From JAAXZI01 sp045863575 (lineage in GTDB: Bacteria; Planctomycetota; Phycisphaerae; UBA1845; PWPN01), in contig BTUC01000337.1 in assembly GCA_045863575.1 (NCBI GenBank), positions 1 through 7,936 of the forward strand: DNA of 7,936 bases, written 5' to 3'. Shown in pieces: positions 1 to 6,798 of the stretch. The stretch's first letter is position 1. Each line of letters begins with the position of its first letter. A model generated the notes under the pieces. It was not told the origin of the DNA and ran no database searches. It was given only the letters and a program-made list of their open reading frames with translations. Position numbers and translations under genes: made by a program.

Positions 1-72
1 GGAACAGCTCGCCGCACGGTGGACTTCGTTGCGTCGATCGGCCCGGTGCCCACCGCCCAGACCGTCCGATAA
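1..72 (+). CDS. Possible C-terminal end of an upstream gene (partial)
   Basis: The first reading frame is open from the window edge to a TAA at 70-72 and would encode 23 residues ending in IGPVPTAQTVR. The start lies outside the window. The fragment is too short to show a domain, and I do not recognise it. It fits a gene tail because the next plus-strand gene begins about 300 bases later and the sequence changes to repeat-rich non-coding DNA right after the stop. An open frame of 23 codons in GC-rich DNA is also common by chance, so this call is weak. Confidence 0.3.
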   Translation, partial: GTARRTVDFVASIGPVPTAQTVR

Positions 73-163
73 GAGCCTGTCACTCCAAATCGCGTGTCAG
101 CGCTCTGTCAGCTTGCTGTAACCACATCATCCGCCCCATATCAGCCGGGAGTGCTGCATCCAG

Positions 164-208
164 ATCCCATCCGTCCAATCGGTCCGAACTGTCCGATCCG
201 CCCAACCG
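164..208. repeat. Degenerate 9-bp tandem repeat, GTCCGATCC-like
   Basis: Five consecutive 9-base units start at 164, 173, 182, 191 and 200: ATCCCATCC, GTCCAATCG, GTCCGAACT, GTCCGATCC and GCCCAACCG. The first four differ from GTCCGATCC at no more than two positions and the last is more diverged. A single related unit, GTCCGATAA, occurs at 64-72. The array lies in non-coding DNA. It could be a decayed microsatellite-like array or a member of a dispersed short-repeat family; function is unknown. Confidence 0.55.
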
Positions 209-300
209 CCAGTTCCTGCCCCGCATGGGTGGAAATGAAAAGGGGCGTCGGTCGCCACGCCGAACATTCTGGTGCCGGGTGCGATATGCTCGGGATCAGA

Positions 301-332
301 CCCCCCCAGCCCCCCCTCAGTAAGGGGGGGAG
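301..332. repeat. C-run/G-run palindromic intergenic repeat (hairpin 310-330)
   Basis: Two C7 runs (301-307 and 310-316) separated by AG are followed by TCAGTAA and a G7 run (324-330). The second C-run plus T317 pairs perfectly with A323 plus the G-run, giving an 8-bp stem with a 5-base loop. The first C-run could pair with the same G-run in a slipped fold. The right flank (TTTACTCA, 333-340) is also nearly complementary to the loop side (TCAGTAA), giving an alternative stem. No T-tract follows on either strand, so an ordinary intrinsic terminator is unlikely. It resembles the dispersed CCCCCC-TAA-GGGGGG intergenic palindromes seen in many environmental genomes, and it lies about 45 bases upstream of the deacetylase start. 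Confidence 0.6.
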
Positions 333-374
333 TTTACTCAAGCTCGTCGCGTTTACGTCCGAAAACTCTTGAGC

Positions 375-1253
375 ATGCTCAACGCGCTGACCGTGGATCT
401 CGAGGATTGGGGCGTATCGGTCCTGGACCCGCGCTGTCGGGTGACCGATCGGGTGGCGGTCAACACCGAACGGATACTGAACTTTCTCGCTGCCCGCGGC
501 GTGCGCGCGACGTTCTTCGCATTGGGCCGCGTGTGCGAGGCGTTCCCCGATTTGCTACCGGCGATCCGCGATGCGGGGCACGAGATCGCCTCGCATGGTT
601 ACGGCCACGAACTCGTCTATCGCCTCACCCCCGAGCAGTTCGCCCGGGATCTGCGGCTGTCCAGCCAGATCATCGAGAGCCAGTCCGGCCGGCGACCAGC
701 AGGCTACCGTGCGCCGGCCTTCTCCATCACGCGCCAGGCGTTGTGGGCCGGACGCATTCTGAGCGAACAGGGGTTCAGCTACAGCTCCAGCATTTTCCCC
801 ATCAACGGCCGCCGTTACGGTATCCCCGATGCGCCACGGTTCCCCCACCGCTGGCCGGACTGCGATCTGATGGAGTTTCCACTGACTACTTTTCAGATCG
901 CCGGACACAACCTGCCGGCGTGCGGAGGCGGCTACACGCGGCTCTTTCCCGCGGCTGTTCTCCGTGCGGCCATTCAATCCGCCAACCGGCAGGGTCAGCC
1001 GGCCGTCATCTACCTGCACCCGTATGAGCTGGCCCCCGGCGAAACAGATTGGTTCCGGCGTAACCGGTTTGCATTCTCCTGGAAACGGCGGTTGACCCAG
1101 GAGCTGTGGCGATCGAAAGTCGAGCAGCGCCTGACCCAACTGCTGGAGACATTCCCCTTCGGTCCCATGGCCGAGTGCCTTCGGGGGCTTCAACCCATGA
1201 GCGGGTCACCGGCAGCCAGGCGTGCGACACCCGTGCCGCTGCTGACCGGCTGA
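375..1253 (+). CDS. Polysaccharide deacetylase, NodB-like with DUF3473 C-terminal region (XrtA/PEP-CTERM-type)
   Basis: Predicted carbohydrate esterase family 4-type enzyme, 292 residues, that would remove acetyl groups from an N-acetylated exopolysaccharide in a metal-dependent reaction. Visible motifs, numbered from ATG 375: TVDLEDW near residue 6 (D8, E10, D11), SHGYGH with H74 and H78 as metal ligands, GYRAPAF at 110-116 with R112, and LHPYE with H215. The segment EFPLTTFQIAGHNLPACGGGY and the tail ending ETFPFGPM match the DUF3473 region of deacetylases found with exosortase/PEP-CTERM exopolysaccharide loci. The last 20 or so residues are low-complexity and look dispensable. No signal peptide is visible, as is usual for this subgroup. 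A TTG at 369 adds two residues, but ATG followed by LNALTVD matches the usual N-terminus. No good ribosome binding site precedes either. The family call is strong; the substrate is unknown. Confidence 0.9.
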   Translation: MLNALTVDLEDWGVSVLDPRCRVTDRVAVNTERILNFLAARGVRATFFALGRVCEAFPDLLPAIRDAGHEIASHGYGHELVYRLTPEQFARDLRLSSQIIESQSGRRPAGYRAPAFSITRQALWAGRILSEQGFSYSSSIFPINGRRYGIPDAPRFPHRWPDCDLMEFPLTTFQIAGHNLPACGGGYTRLFPAAVLRAAIQSANRQGQPAVIYLHPYELAPGETDWFRRNRFAFSWKRRLTQELWRSKVEQRLTQLLETFPFGPMAECLRGLQPMSGSPAARRATPVPLLTG

Positions 1254-1293
1254 CTTGACACACCCGGCACGCACGTCTATCAGAGTCGCTGCC

Positions 1294-1992
1294 ATGCCTC
1301 CACTCGCACGAGATCGAGCCCTGCTTCGCGACATCATCCAGTGGGATGTGAGTAGCTGGAAAAGCGCGCTGGTTTTCTGGGAAAGCTGCCTGGGGAATGT
1401 AAGTGGCGCGCGGGTGCTCGACGTGGGCGCCCGCGATGGCGGCATCTCGCTCTACTGGGCGCTGCGCGGCTGCGAGGTGGTGTGCTCGGACCTGCGCGGA
1501 CCGTCGGATGCGGCCCAGGAACTGCATCAGCGGCACGGGGTCGCCGACCGCGTCAGTTACGCCGAGATCGATGCCACGCGCATGGACTTGCCCGACGGCC
1601 AGTTCGACATCGTCTGCTTCAAATCAGTGCTGGGCGGGATCGGTGGCGCCTGCGGATTGGAGGGGCAGCAGGCGGCGTTGAATGAAATGCACCGGGTGTT
1701 GAAATCCGGGGGCAGACTGGCCTTCGCGGAGAATATGGATGCATCGAGGCTGCACCGTTTCCTCCGCACTCGATTCGTCAAGTGGGGTGCACGCTGGAGA
1801 TATCTGCAAGTGGAGGAGTTGCAGGACCTTCTTCGGCCGTTCCGCGATGCAAGGCTGGAGTTCCACGGCTTCTGGTCAGCGCTGGGAAGGCGAGAATGGC
1901 AAAGGACATGGCTGCATACGATTGACCGCGTGATCCAGCCCCTGATCCCGAACCGGCAGCGATACATTGTCCTCGGCTGCGCGCGAAAGTGA
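1294..1992 (+). CDS. Class I SAM-dependent methyltransferase
   Basis: Predicted Rossmann-fold methyltransferase of 232 residues from ATG 1294. Motif I is VLDVGARDGG (residues 41-50), with the GxRxGG variant common in polysaccharide-cluster methyltransferases. The end of strand beta-2 is EVVCSDL (61-67), the acidic motif is IDATRMDLP (92-100), and motif IV is FDIVCFKSVLGGIGG (104-118). Post-motif EMHRVLKSGGRLAFAEN (131-147) closes the SAM-binding core. The remaining 85 residues contain several Trp and Arg and probably form the acceptor-binding region. No membrane segment is seen. A TTG at 1255, one base after the deacetylase stop, would add 13 residues with no ribosome binding site; AGAG at 1282-1285 sits 8 bases before ATG 1294 and favours it slightly. 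The gene follows the deacetylase on the same strand, so co-transcription and methylation of a sugar or lipid-linked glycan are plausible, but the acceptor cannot be read from the sequence. Confidence 0.85.
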   Translation: MPPLARDRALLRDIIQWDVSSWKSALVFWESCLGNVSGARVLDVGARDGGISLYWALRGCEVVCSDLRGPSDAAQELHQRHGVADRVSYAEIDATRMDLPDGQFDIVCFKSVLGGIGGACGLEGQQAALNEMHRVLKSGGRLAFAENMDASRLHRFLRTRFVKWGARWRYLQVEELQDLLRPFRDARLEFHGFWSALGRREWQRTWLHTIDRVIQPLIPNRQRYIVLGCARK

Positions 1993-1997
1993 GCTCA
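1990..1997. other. Convergent gene junction: two stop codons in one 8-bp palindrome
   Basis: The methyltransferase stop TGA (1990-1992, plus) and the glycosyltransferase stop TGA (complement of TCA at 1995-1997) are separated by GC, forming the perfect palindrome TGAGCTCA. There is no intergenic space, and I see no terminator hairpin followed by a T-run on either side within about 60 bases. Each transcript must therefore end inside, or run through, the opposing gene. Confidence 0.8.
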
Positions 1998-3257
1998 GCC
2001 GGCGCCGATGGCCCGCCGTCGCTCCTCTCCCGCCGCGACCACCCGCTGAAGAACGCCCAGATAATCATTCGCGAGCTTCTCACGCGAATAGTGTGCCCTC
2101 ACGAACGCGAGGCCGGATTCTGCATATCGGCGGCCCCGCTCCGGATCATCGGCGAGATCGCGAACCGCTGCAGCAAAGGCCGCTGCGTCCTCAGGCGGCA
2201 CGAAAATCCCCGCGCCCGCGCGTTCGATCAACTGGCGCGCGACCCCATCGATGCCCAGAATGACGGGACGCTCTGCGGCCATGTAGTCGAACACCTTGTT
2301 CGGATAGACGGTCTTGAACGTGTCCAGCCGCTTGAGGACGGCCGTGCAGACATCGGAGGCGACCACGTAATCGACCACCGCGCGCTTGGGCACGGAATCG
2401 ACGAAGGTCACGTTGGAGAGCCCCCACTGTGCCGCCTGCTGCTTCAGCATGGGCTTCTGCATACCGTCGCCGATGAGCACGAGCTGAATATCCGGCCTGT
2501 CTGCCAGCAAACGGGCCGCCTCCAGCAACTGAACGAGGTGATTAGCCACGCCATGGGCGCCGACGTAGGTGACGACGAACTTGCCGGTGAGCCCGTGCTT
2601 CTGGCGCACCCAGTTGTCGCGACCGCCGGGCCTGAAGATGTCGAGGTCCGCCGCGTTGGTGATGGTGCTGATCCGGTCGGCAGACACACCCTTGCGTTGC
2701 ACGAGCCAGTCGTGGAATGCGGGCGTCAGCACATTAATCCAGCTCGCGCGGCAGTACGAGATACGTTCCAGCCAATACGACAGCCGGATAAGAAGCGGAT
2801 TAGTGAGGACACCCGCGTCAATGGCCGTTTCCGGCCAGAGGTCCCGCACCTCAAAAACCATGGGAACGCGCCAGAATTCGCGCAGCAGCACGGCCGTCAA
2901 TCCAACTGTCAGCGGCGGGCTGGTGGCCACGATCACGTCCGGCCGTCGCTCACCGAGTGCCGCTATCGTCGAGCTCACCGCAAAAGAAAGATACGCCCAC
3001 AGCCGCCCGGCGAAACTGCGGTTGTAGCTTTCGCTGACGTGGCACCGCTTGACGGTCACGCCCGGCTCGACGCGCTGCGTGACGATGAACCGGCCGCGGT
3101 ACTGATCTGCCTTCCGGCCGGTAGCGTAGTGCACCGTGCCGGCCAGAACGGTGATCTCATGTCCCTGAGCGGCCCAGAAATGGGCCATCTGGTTCCAGCG
3201 CGAGCCGCCCGCGTCGTTTGATTCCAGGAAATACTGATGAACGAGCAGGATGCGCAT
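1995..3257 (-). CDS. Glycosyltransferase family 4 (WbuB-like)
   Basis: Predicted retaining GT-B glycosyltransferase of 420 residues, the normal length for the family. The N-terminal acceptor domain begins MRILLVHQYF and includes the WbuB-type segments VHYATGR (42-48) and EVRDLWPE (136-143). The C-terminal nucleotide-sugar domain shows YVGAHGVANHL (231-241), LIGDGMQK (261-268) and PNKVFDYMAAERPVILG (319-335). Asp324 replaces the usual Glu of the EAMA-type motif, a conservative change seen in related enzymes. There is no transmembrane helix; association with the inner membrane through basic and hydrophobic patches is usual for this family. It is the last gene of the minus-strand operon, 10 bases after the preceding GT4 gene. 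ATG 3257 matches the family N-terminus but has no clear ribosome binding site, so coupling to the upstream gene is possible. It probably transfers a sugar onto a lipid-linked oligosaccharide; donor and linkage are unknown. Confidence 0.88.
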   Translation of the reverse strand: MRILLVHQYFLESNDAGGSRWNQMAHFWAAQGHEITVLAGTVHYATGRKADQYRGRFIVTQRVEPGVTVKRCHVSESYNRSFAGRLWAYLSFAVSSTIAALGERRPDVIVATSPPLTVGLTAVLLREFWRVPMVFEVRDLWPETAIDAGVLTNPLLIRLSYWLERISYCRASWINVLTPAFHDWLVQRKGVSADRISTITNAADLDIFRPGGRDNWVRQKHGLTGKFVVTYVGAHGVANHLVQLLEAARLLADRPDIQLVLIGDGMQKPMLKQQAAQWGLSNVTFVDSVPKRAVVDYVVASDVCTAVLKRLDTFKTVYPNKVFDYMAAERPVILGIDGVARQLIERAGAGIFVPPEDAAAFAAAVRDLADDPERGRRYAESGLAFVRAHYSREKLANDYLGVLQRVVAAGEERRRAIGAG

Positions 3258-3267
3258 GGCTGGCAGA

Positions 3268-4512
3268 TTACCACAGAACCGGCGGAGCCGGACGCCCCTC
3301 GGCGATGGCGGTCAGGACAGCTGCGGAACGTTCTGCCAGTACGCGGCGATCAAACCTCTGGGCCAGTTGGATGGCGTTCTGTCGCAGATTGCGCAGGACG
3401 TTCCGATCTTCCGCCAGCTGGGCGATGCACTCGACCAGTCCGTTCAAATCACCAGGCTCGTAGCTCAGGCCCGCCTGATGCTCGGTCAGCAGACGGTCAG
3501 CATCCGTGCCCTTGGCCACGACAGGCACGGCGCCCGAGGCCATCGCCTCATACACTTTGGATGGCATGGCCCCCGGGATACGAACGCCTAGGGGCATCAA
3601 GCTTACGTCCAGGGAGGCGACGATCGCGGGCATGTCCGACTTGGGCCGCTGGTCTTGAAGTCTCACCCCCGGCAGATTCAGCTCCCGAGCCTTCTGCACC
3701 ACCGCCTCCTTGGTGGGCCCGTCGCCGATCATCACGAACCGGATGTCGTGGCGGTCCTTGAGACGTTCGGCGGCGTCCAATACGATCTCGAGACCTTGGG
3801 CGAGACCGTGCAAACCGCAGTAGCCGACCAGGAGCTGATCGGGTCCGGCGCCCAGTTCCTCGCGAACCCGTAGATCGCGGGCTGCGGGACGGAACAGGCC
3901 GGTATCCACTCCGTTGGAGATGAGTGTAACATTGGGCAGATGGGGAAATCGCTCGCGCACCTGGGACCACATACCCGGCGTGGTAAGGGCGACACCATTG
4001 GCATGTTCGTAGCAGAATCGCTCCAGCCGATACATCATCCGCAAGGCCGGCCCTTCGCGGGCATGGCCCATCTGAACGAGGATGTCCGGCCAGATATCCG
4101 CGATCATGAGGACGGTCCGGGCCCGCTTGAGCTTGCCGATGAGCAACCCGAATGGCGGCAGGAACAGCGGCGGCGTCTCGATCATGACCAGATTTTGCTT
4201 GCCAATCCCCCAGTGCCCGAGAACCAGGCAGGACAGGGCAAAAGAAAGATAGCAGAACAGTCGGGGAAGCATGCGGCTGGATTTGGAGGGCCAGACCCAG
4301 GTGCGAATCACGCGCATGCCGTCGCGCTGTTCGGTCACTCGAAGCCGCCGCCGATAGCCCTCGAAGACCCTTCCGGTGGGGTAATTGGGCATGGCCGTGA
4401 GCACCGTAATCTCGTGGCCCATGCTCTGCAGACGCCTGGCAAGTTCGGAAAGCCTCGCCTGGGGAGCTCCCATCTCCGGCGGGAAATACTGGGTGATGAT
4501 AAGCAGTTTCAT
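3268..4512 (-). CDS. Glycosyltransferase family 4 (WbuB-like), second copy
   Basis: Predicted retaining GT-B glycosyltransferase of 414 residues. The start MKLLIITQYFPPEMGA (1-16) is the classic WbuB-type N-terminus, followed by AMPNYPTGRVF (40-50) and IADIWPD (137-143). The C-terminal donor domain contains SNGVDTGLF (199-207), YCGLHGLAQGLE (231-242), MIGDGPTKE (261-269) and PSKVYEAMASGAVPVVAKG (317-335), with E322 as the retained family glutamate. It has the same domain order as the GT4 gene downstream, but the two have diverged well beyond a recent duplication. It begins 26 bases after the epimerase gene and ends 10 bases before the next gene, so it belongs to the same operon. No strong ribosome binding site is seen. 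Given its position directly after the nucleotide-sugar genes, it is a candidate for transfer of the sugar they make, which is an inference from order only. Confidence 0.9.
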   Translation of the reverse strand: MKLLIITQYFPPEMGAPQARLSELARRLQSMGHEITVLTAMPNYPTGRVFEGYRRRLRVTEQRDGMRVIRTWVWPSKSSRMLPRLFCYLSFALSCLVLGHWGIGKQNLVMIETPPLFLPPFGLLIGKLKRARTVLMIADIWPDILVQMGHAREGPALRMMYRLERFCYEHANGVALTTPGMWSQVRERFPHLPNVTLISNGVDTGLFRPAARDLRVREELGAGPDQLLVGYCGLHGLAQGLEIVLDAAERLKDRHDIRFVMIGDGPTKEAVVQKARELNLPGVRLQDQRPKSDMPAIVASLDVSLMPLGVRIPGAMPSKVYEAMASGAVPVVAKGTDADRLLTEHQAGLSYEPGDLNGLVECIAQLAEDRNVLRNLRQNAIQLAQRFDRRVLAERSAAVLTAIAEGRPAPPVLW

Positions 4513-4538
4513 CTCGGCTCGCAGCTCAGGGTACGCAT

Positions 4539-5639
4539 TCAGGCGTCGGCCAGCAACTGAACGATCCGCTCGGCGCTGTGGCCGTCACCATAGAGGTCGG
4601 CGGGGACCGGCGTAGCGCGGCTGGAGAGCCGCTGCTCGGCCCAATTGACCGCCTCTGCTATCAAGGAGGGATCGGCGCCCGCAAGGCGGTTCGCGCCCGC
4701 CTCCACGAGCTCTACCCATTCGGTCTCGTCGCGTAGGGTAACACAAGGGATCCCAAACCAGTAAGCCTCCTTCTGGACGCCTCCGGAGTCGGTGAGAATC
4801 ACGCGCGCATGCTTCTCAATCATGAGCATGTCCAGGTACGGCAACGGATCGACCAGGCGCACCTTGGGCCCAAGACCCCGGACTTTTTCGCCAAGCGTCT
4901 TGCGGGTCCGCGGATGCAGCGGCAGCACCACGGGTACTTCCAGTCGCCCGAGGGCTGAGACGATGCCGTCGAGGCGGTCGGCACGGTCGGTGTTCTCCGC
5001 ACGGTGGATGGTGGCCAGGTAGTATGAGCCGGCGGGCAGGTTGAGCCGCTCCAGAACGTCGCTGCGCTGCTGGGCAAGCTGCGTATTGAACAGGACCGAG
5101 TCGTACATGACATCGCCCACCAGGTGGACACCGGCAGTGATTCCCTCCGCCCGCAGGTTCTCGACGGCCGTCTGCGTGGGGCAGAACAGCAGCGCCGACA
5201 CGTGGTCGGCCACCACCCGGTTGATCTCCTCGGGCATGTCACGATTGAAGCTGCGCAGCCCCGCCTCCACGTGGGCCACTGGAACGTGGAGTTTGACCGC
5301 CGCCAGGGCCCCGGCCAGCGTTGAGTTGGTATCGCCGTAGATCAGGACCGCATCCGGTCTTTGTTCGAGGAGTACCTCCTCCAGGTGGGCCAGCATGTCC
5401 CCCGTCTGACGACCGTGTGAACCCGAGCCGACGGCCAGATTGAGTTCCGGTGGCGGGATCTGCAGTTCCTCGAAAAAGACGCCGGACATGTTGGCATCAT
5501 AGTGTTGCCCGGTGTGGACGATCCGCTCCTTCAAGCGCGCCTGGGTCGTACCTCGATTCCATGCTGAGATGGCGCGGCTGACTGTGGCGGCCTTCACGAA
5601 TTGTGGACGGGCGCCGACGATGGTAAGCAGTGTCTTCAT
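4539..5639 (-). CDS. wbpI: Non-hydrolysing UDP-sugar 2-epimerase (WecB/WbpI family), probable UDP-GlcNAc3NAcA 2-epimerase
   Basis: Predicted cytoplasmic 2-epimerase of 366 residues, close to the usual family length. The start MKTLLTIVGARPQFVKA is canonical; the frame stays open for 105 more codons upstream, but that part overlaps the aminotransferase gene and is not family sequence. Catalytic and UDP-binding residues are in place: R11 and K16, D103 in YGDTNSTLAG, E125 in HVEAGLRS, E137 and R141 in MPEEINR, H212 in IHRAEN, and the C-terminal LTDSGGVQKEA loop (282-292). Sequence alone fits UDP-GlcNAc 2-epimerase (WecB) as well. I prefer the WbpI role, converting UDP-2,3-diacetamido-2,3-dideoxy-glucuronic acid to the manno epimer, because the aminotransferase, acetyltransferase and oxidoreductase of that pathway lie immediately upstream. 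It starts 5 bases after the aminotransferase stop with no Shine-Dalgarno, suggesting translational coupling. Family certain, substrate likely. Confidence 0.9.
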   Translation of the reverse strand: MKTLLTIVGARPQFVKAATVSRAISAWNRGTTQARLKERIVHTGQHYDANMSGVFFEELQIPPPELNLAVGSGSHGRQTGDMLAHLEEVLLEQRPDAVLIYGDTNSTLAGALAAVKLHVPVAHVEAGLRSFNRDMPEEINRVVADHVSALLFCPTQTAVENLRAEGITAGVHLVGDVMYDSVLFNTQLAQQRSDVLERLNLPAGSYYLATIHRAENTDRADRLDGIVSALGRLEVPVVLPLHPRTRKTLGEKVRGLGPKVRLVDPLPYLDMLMIEKHARVILTDSGGVQKEAYWFGIPCVTLRDETEWVELVEAGANRLAGADPSLIAEAVNWAEQRLSSRATPVPADLYGDGHSAERIVQLLADA

Positions 5640-5644
5640 GCGCA

Positions 5645-6763
5645 CTACGACAGAAACGCCTTGACCTGCCTCGCCACGTACTCGATCTGCTCGGGCGTGA
5701 GTTCCGGATAGATCGGCAACGCCAGCGTCTCGGCGGCCGCTTTCTCGCTCTCCGGAAACGCTCCCCGCCGGTAACCCAGATCCGCGAAGCATTCCTGTTC
5801 GTGAAGGGATAGGGGGTAGTAAATCTCCGTACCCACCCCACTGTCGGCCAGATGCGTCCGCAGTGCATCGCGTCGGTCGCCGACGCGGATCACGTACTGG
5901 TTGTAGATGGACACATTGCCGTCGCGAATTCGGGGGGCGGTCACGGCCGGGCACCCCGCGAACAGCTCGTCGTACCGGCGGGCGTTTTCGCGGCGGCGCT
6001 GGCTCCAGCCGTCCAGGTACTTCAGCTTGACCAGCAGGCCGGCCGCCTGGAGCGTGTCCAGGCGGAAATTGCCGCCGACGAACTTGTGGTAGTACTTGGG
6101 CTTGCTGCCGTGCTGCCGGAACACCTGGCAGCGATCCGCCAACTCCGGATCCTGGCTCAGGATCATGCCGCCATCACCCAGGCCCCCCAGGTTCTTGGAC
6201 GGGAAGAAGCTCAGGCACCCGAAAGTTCCCATCGTGCCGGCCGCCCGTCCTTTGTATGTGGCGCCGATCGCCTGGGCCGCATCCTCGATGACATGCAGGT
6301 TATGCTTGCGGGCCATCTCGAGGATCGGATCCATGTCGGCGCACTGGCCGAACAGGTGCACCGGCATGATCGCCTTGGTCCTCGGCGTGATCGCAGCCTC
6401 GAGCAAGGCCGGGTTCATGTTGAACGTCTGCGGCTCGATGTCCACGAATACGGGCTTGGCCCCTGTCCGGACGATGCTGCCCACCGTCGCGAAAAACGTG
6501 AACGGAACGGTAATGACTTCGTCGCCCGGCCCGATGCCCAGCGTCATGAGCGCGCACAGCAGCGCATCCGTCCCGCTGGACACGCCGACAGCGCGTTTGC
6601 AGGGGCTATAGGCCGCCACCGCCTCCTCGAGCTGCTTCACCTCGGGCCCGTTGATAAACTGCTGCGACTCGAGGACCCGGTCCACCGCCGCCCGCAACTC
6701 GTCTCGAAGCGTCGCGTATTGGGCCTTGAGGTCCAGGAGTGGTACTTTCATCGCTGCACACAT
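5645..6763 (-). CDS. wbpE: DegT/DnrJ/EryC1/StrS sugar aminotransferase, probable UDP-2-acetamido-3-oxo-glucuronate 3-aminotransferase
   Basis: Predicted PLP-dependent aminotransferase of 372 residues that would convert the 3-keto sugar nucleotide to the 3-amino form using glutamate. The PLP-binding lysine is K190 in SFFPSKNLGG. Other fold-type I landmarks are SSGTDALL (62-69, phosphate binding), VPFTFFAT (86-93), IEDAAQAIGA (159-168, D161 and Q164 contact the cofactor) and the GGNFRLDTLQAA segment (230-241) that interacts with the partner subunit. The C-terminal YPLSLHEQECF (316-326) is typical of WbpE/WlbC-like enzymes. ATG 6763 is chosen because GAGG (complement of 6772-6775) lies 8 bases upstream; the alternative ATG at 6751 would give MKVPLLDLK, also a natural family start, so four residues are uncertain. 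The gene lies 35 bases after the acetyltransferase and 5 before the epimerase. Other sugar 3-aminotransferases (for example FdtB-like) are possible, but the neighbours favour WbpE. Confidence 0.9.
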   Translation of the reverse strand: MCAAMKVPLLDLKAQYATLRDELRAAVDRVLESQQFINGPEVKQLEEAVAAYSPCKRAVGVSSGTDALLCALMTLGIGPGDEVITVPFTFFATVGSIVRTGAKPVFVDIEPQTFNMNPALLEAAITPRTKAIMPVHLFGQCADMDPILEMARKHNLHVIEDAAQAIGATYKGRAAGTMGTFGCLSFFPSKNLGGLGDGGMILSQDPELADRCQVFRQHGSKPKYYHKFVGGNFRLDTLQAAGLLVKLKYLDGWSQRRRENARRYDELFAGCPAVTAPRIRDGNVSIYNQYVIRVGDRRDALRTHLADSGVGTEIYYPLSLHEQECFADLGYRRGAFPESEKAAAETLALPIYPELTPEQIEYVARQVKAFLS

Positions 6764-6771
6764 GCGGAAAA

Positions 6772-6775
6772 CCTC
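6772..6775 (-). promoter_or_regulatory. Shine-Dalgarno GAGG for the aminotransferase
   Basis: On the minus strand GAGG precedes the ATG at 6763 by 8 bases. It is the clearest ribosome binding site in the window and supports 6763 over the internal ATG at 6751. Most other genes here lack one. Confidence 0.5.
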
Positions 6776-6798
6776 GCGAAACTCAGATGTCGTTACAC

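Larger units (their letters stand above)
73..374. other. Intergenic region with short repeats, no convincing gene
   Basis: This stretch of about 300 bases separates the possible upstream gene tail from the deacetylase. Short open frames run through it on both strands, but their translations are Pro/Arg/Ser-rich artefacts of the C-run, G-run and GTCC repeats and match no family I know. It contains a degenerate 9-bp tandem repeat (164-208) and a C7/G7 inverted repeat (310-330), both listed separately. A promoter for the deacetylase presumably lies here, but I found no -35/-10 pair with acceptable spacing. A TATGCT at 285-290 has no credible -35 partner. Confidence 0.6.

Noticed and set aside
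261..290. Sigma70-like promoter with TATGCT at 285-290
   Set aside because: No -35 hexamer at 16-18 bases has more than weak similarity, so the match is at chance level in this sequence.
310..330. Hairpin as an intrinsic terminator of an upstream gene
   Set aside because: The stem is good, but no T-run follows on either strand and similar palindromes are often dispersed repeats.
272..1027. A plus-strand frame of 251 codons overlapping the deacetylase
   Set aside because: Its translation is Arg/Pro-rich and starts in the C-run repeat; the deacetylase frame carries all catalytic motifs.
1989..3221. A plus-strand open frame of 410 codons opposite the WbuB-like glycosyltransferase
   Set aside because: It overlaps a clear GT4 gene almost completely, its translation is rich in Arg, His, Asp and Gly with no domain motif, and long antisense frames are expected opposite GC-rich codons.
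5640..5954. A longer N-terminus for the epimerase (105 extra codons)
   Set aside because: The extra part lies inside the aminotransferase gene and shows no epimerase similarity; MKTLLTIVGARPQF is the standard family start.
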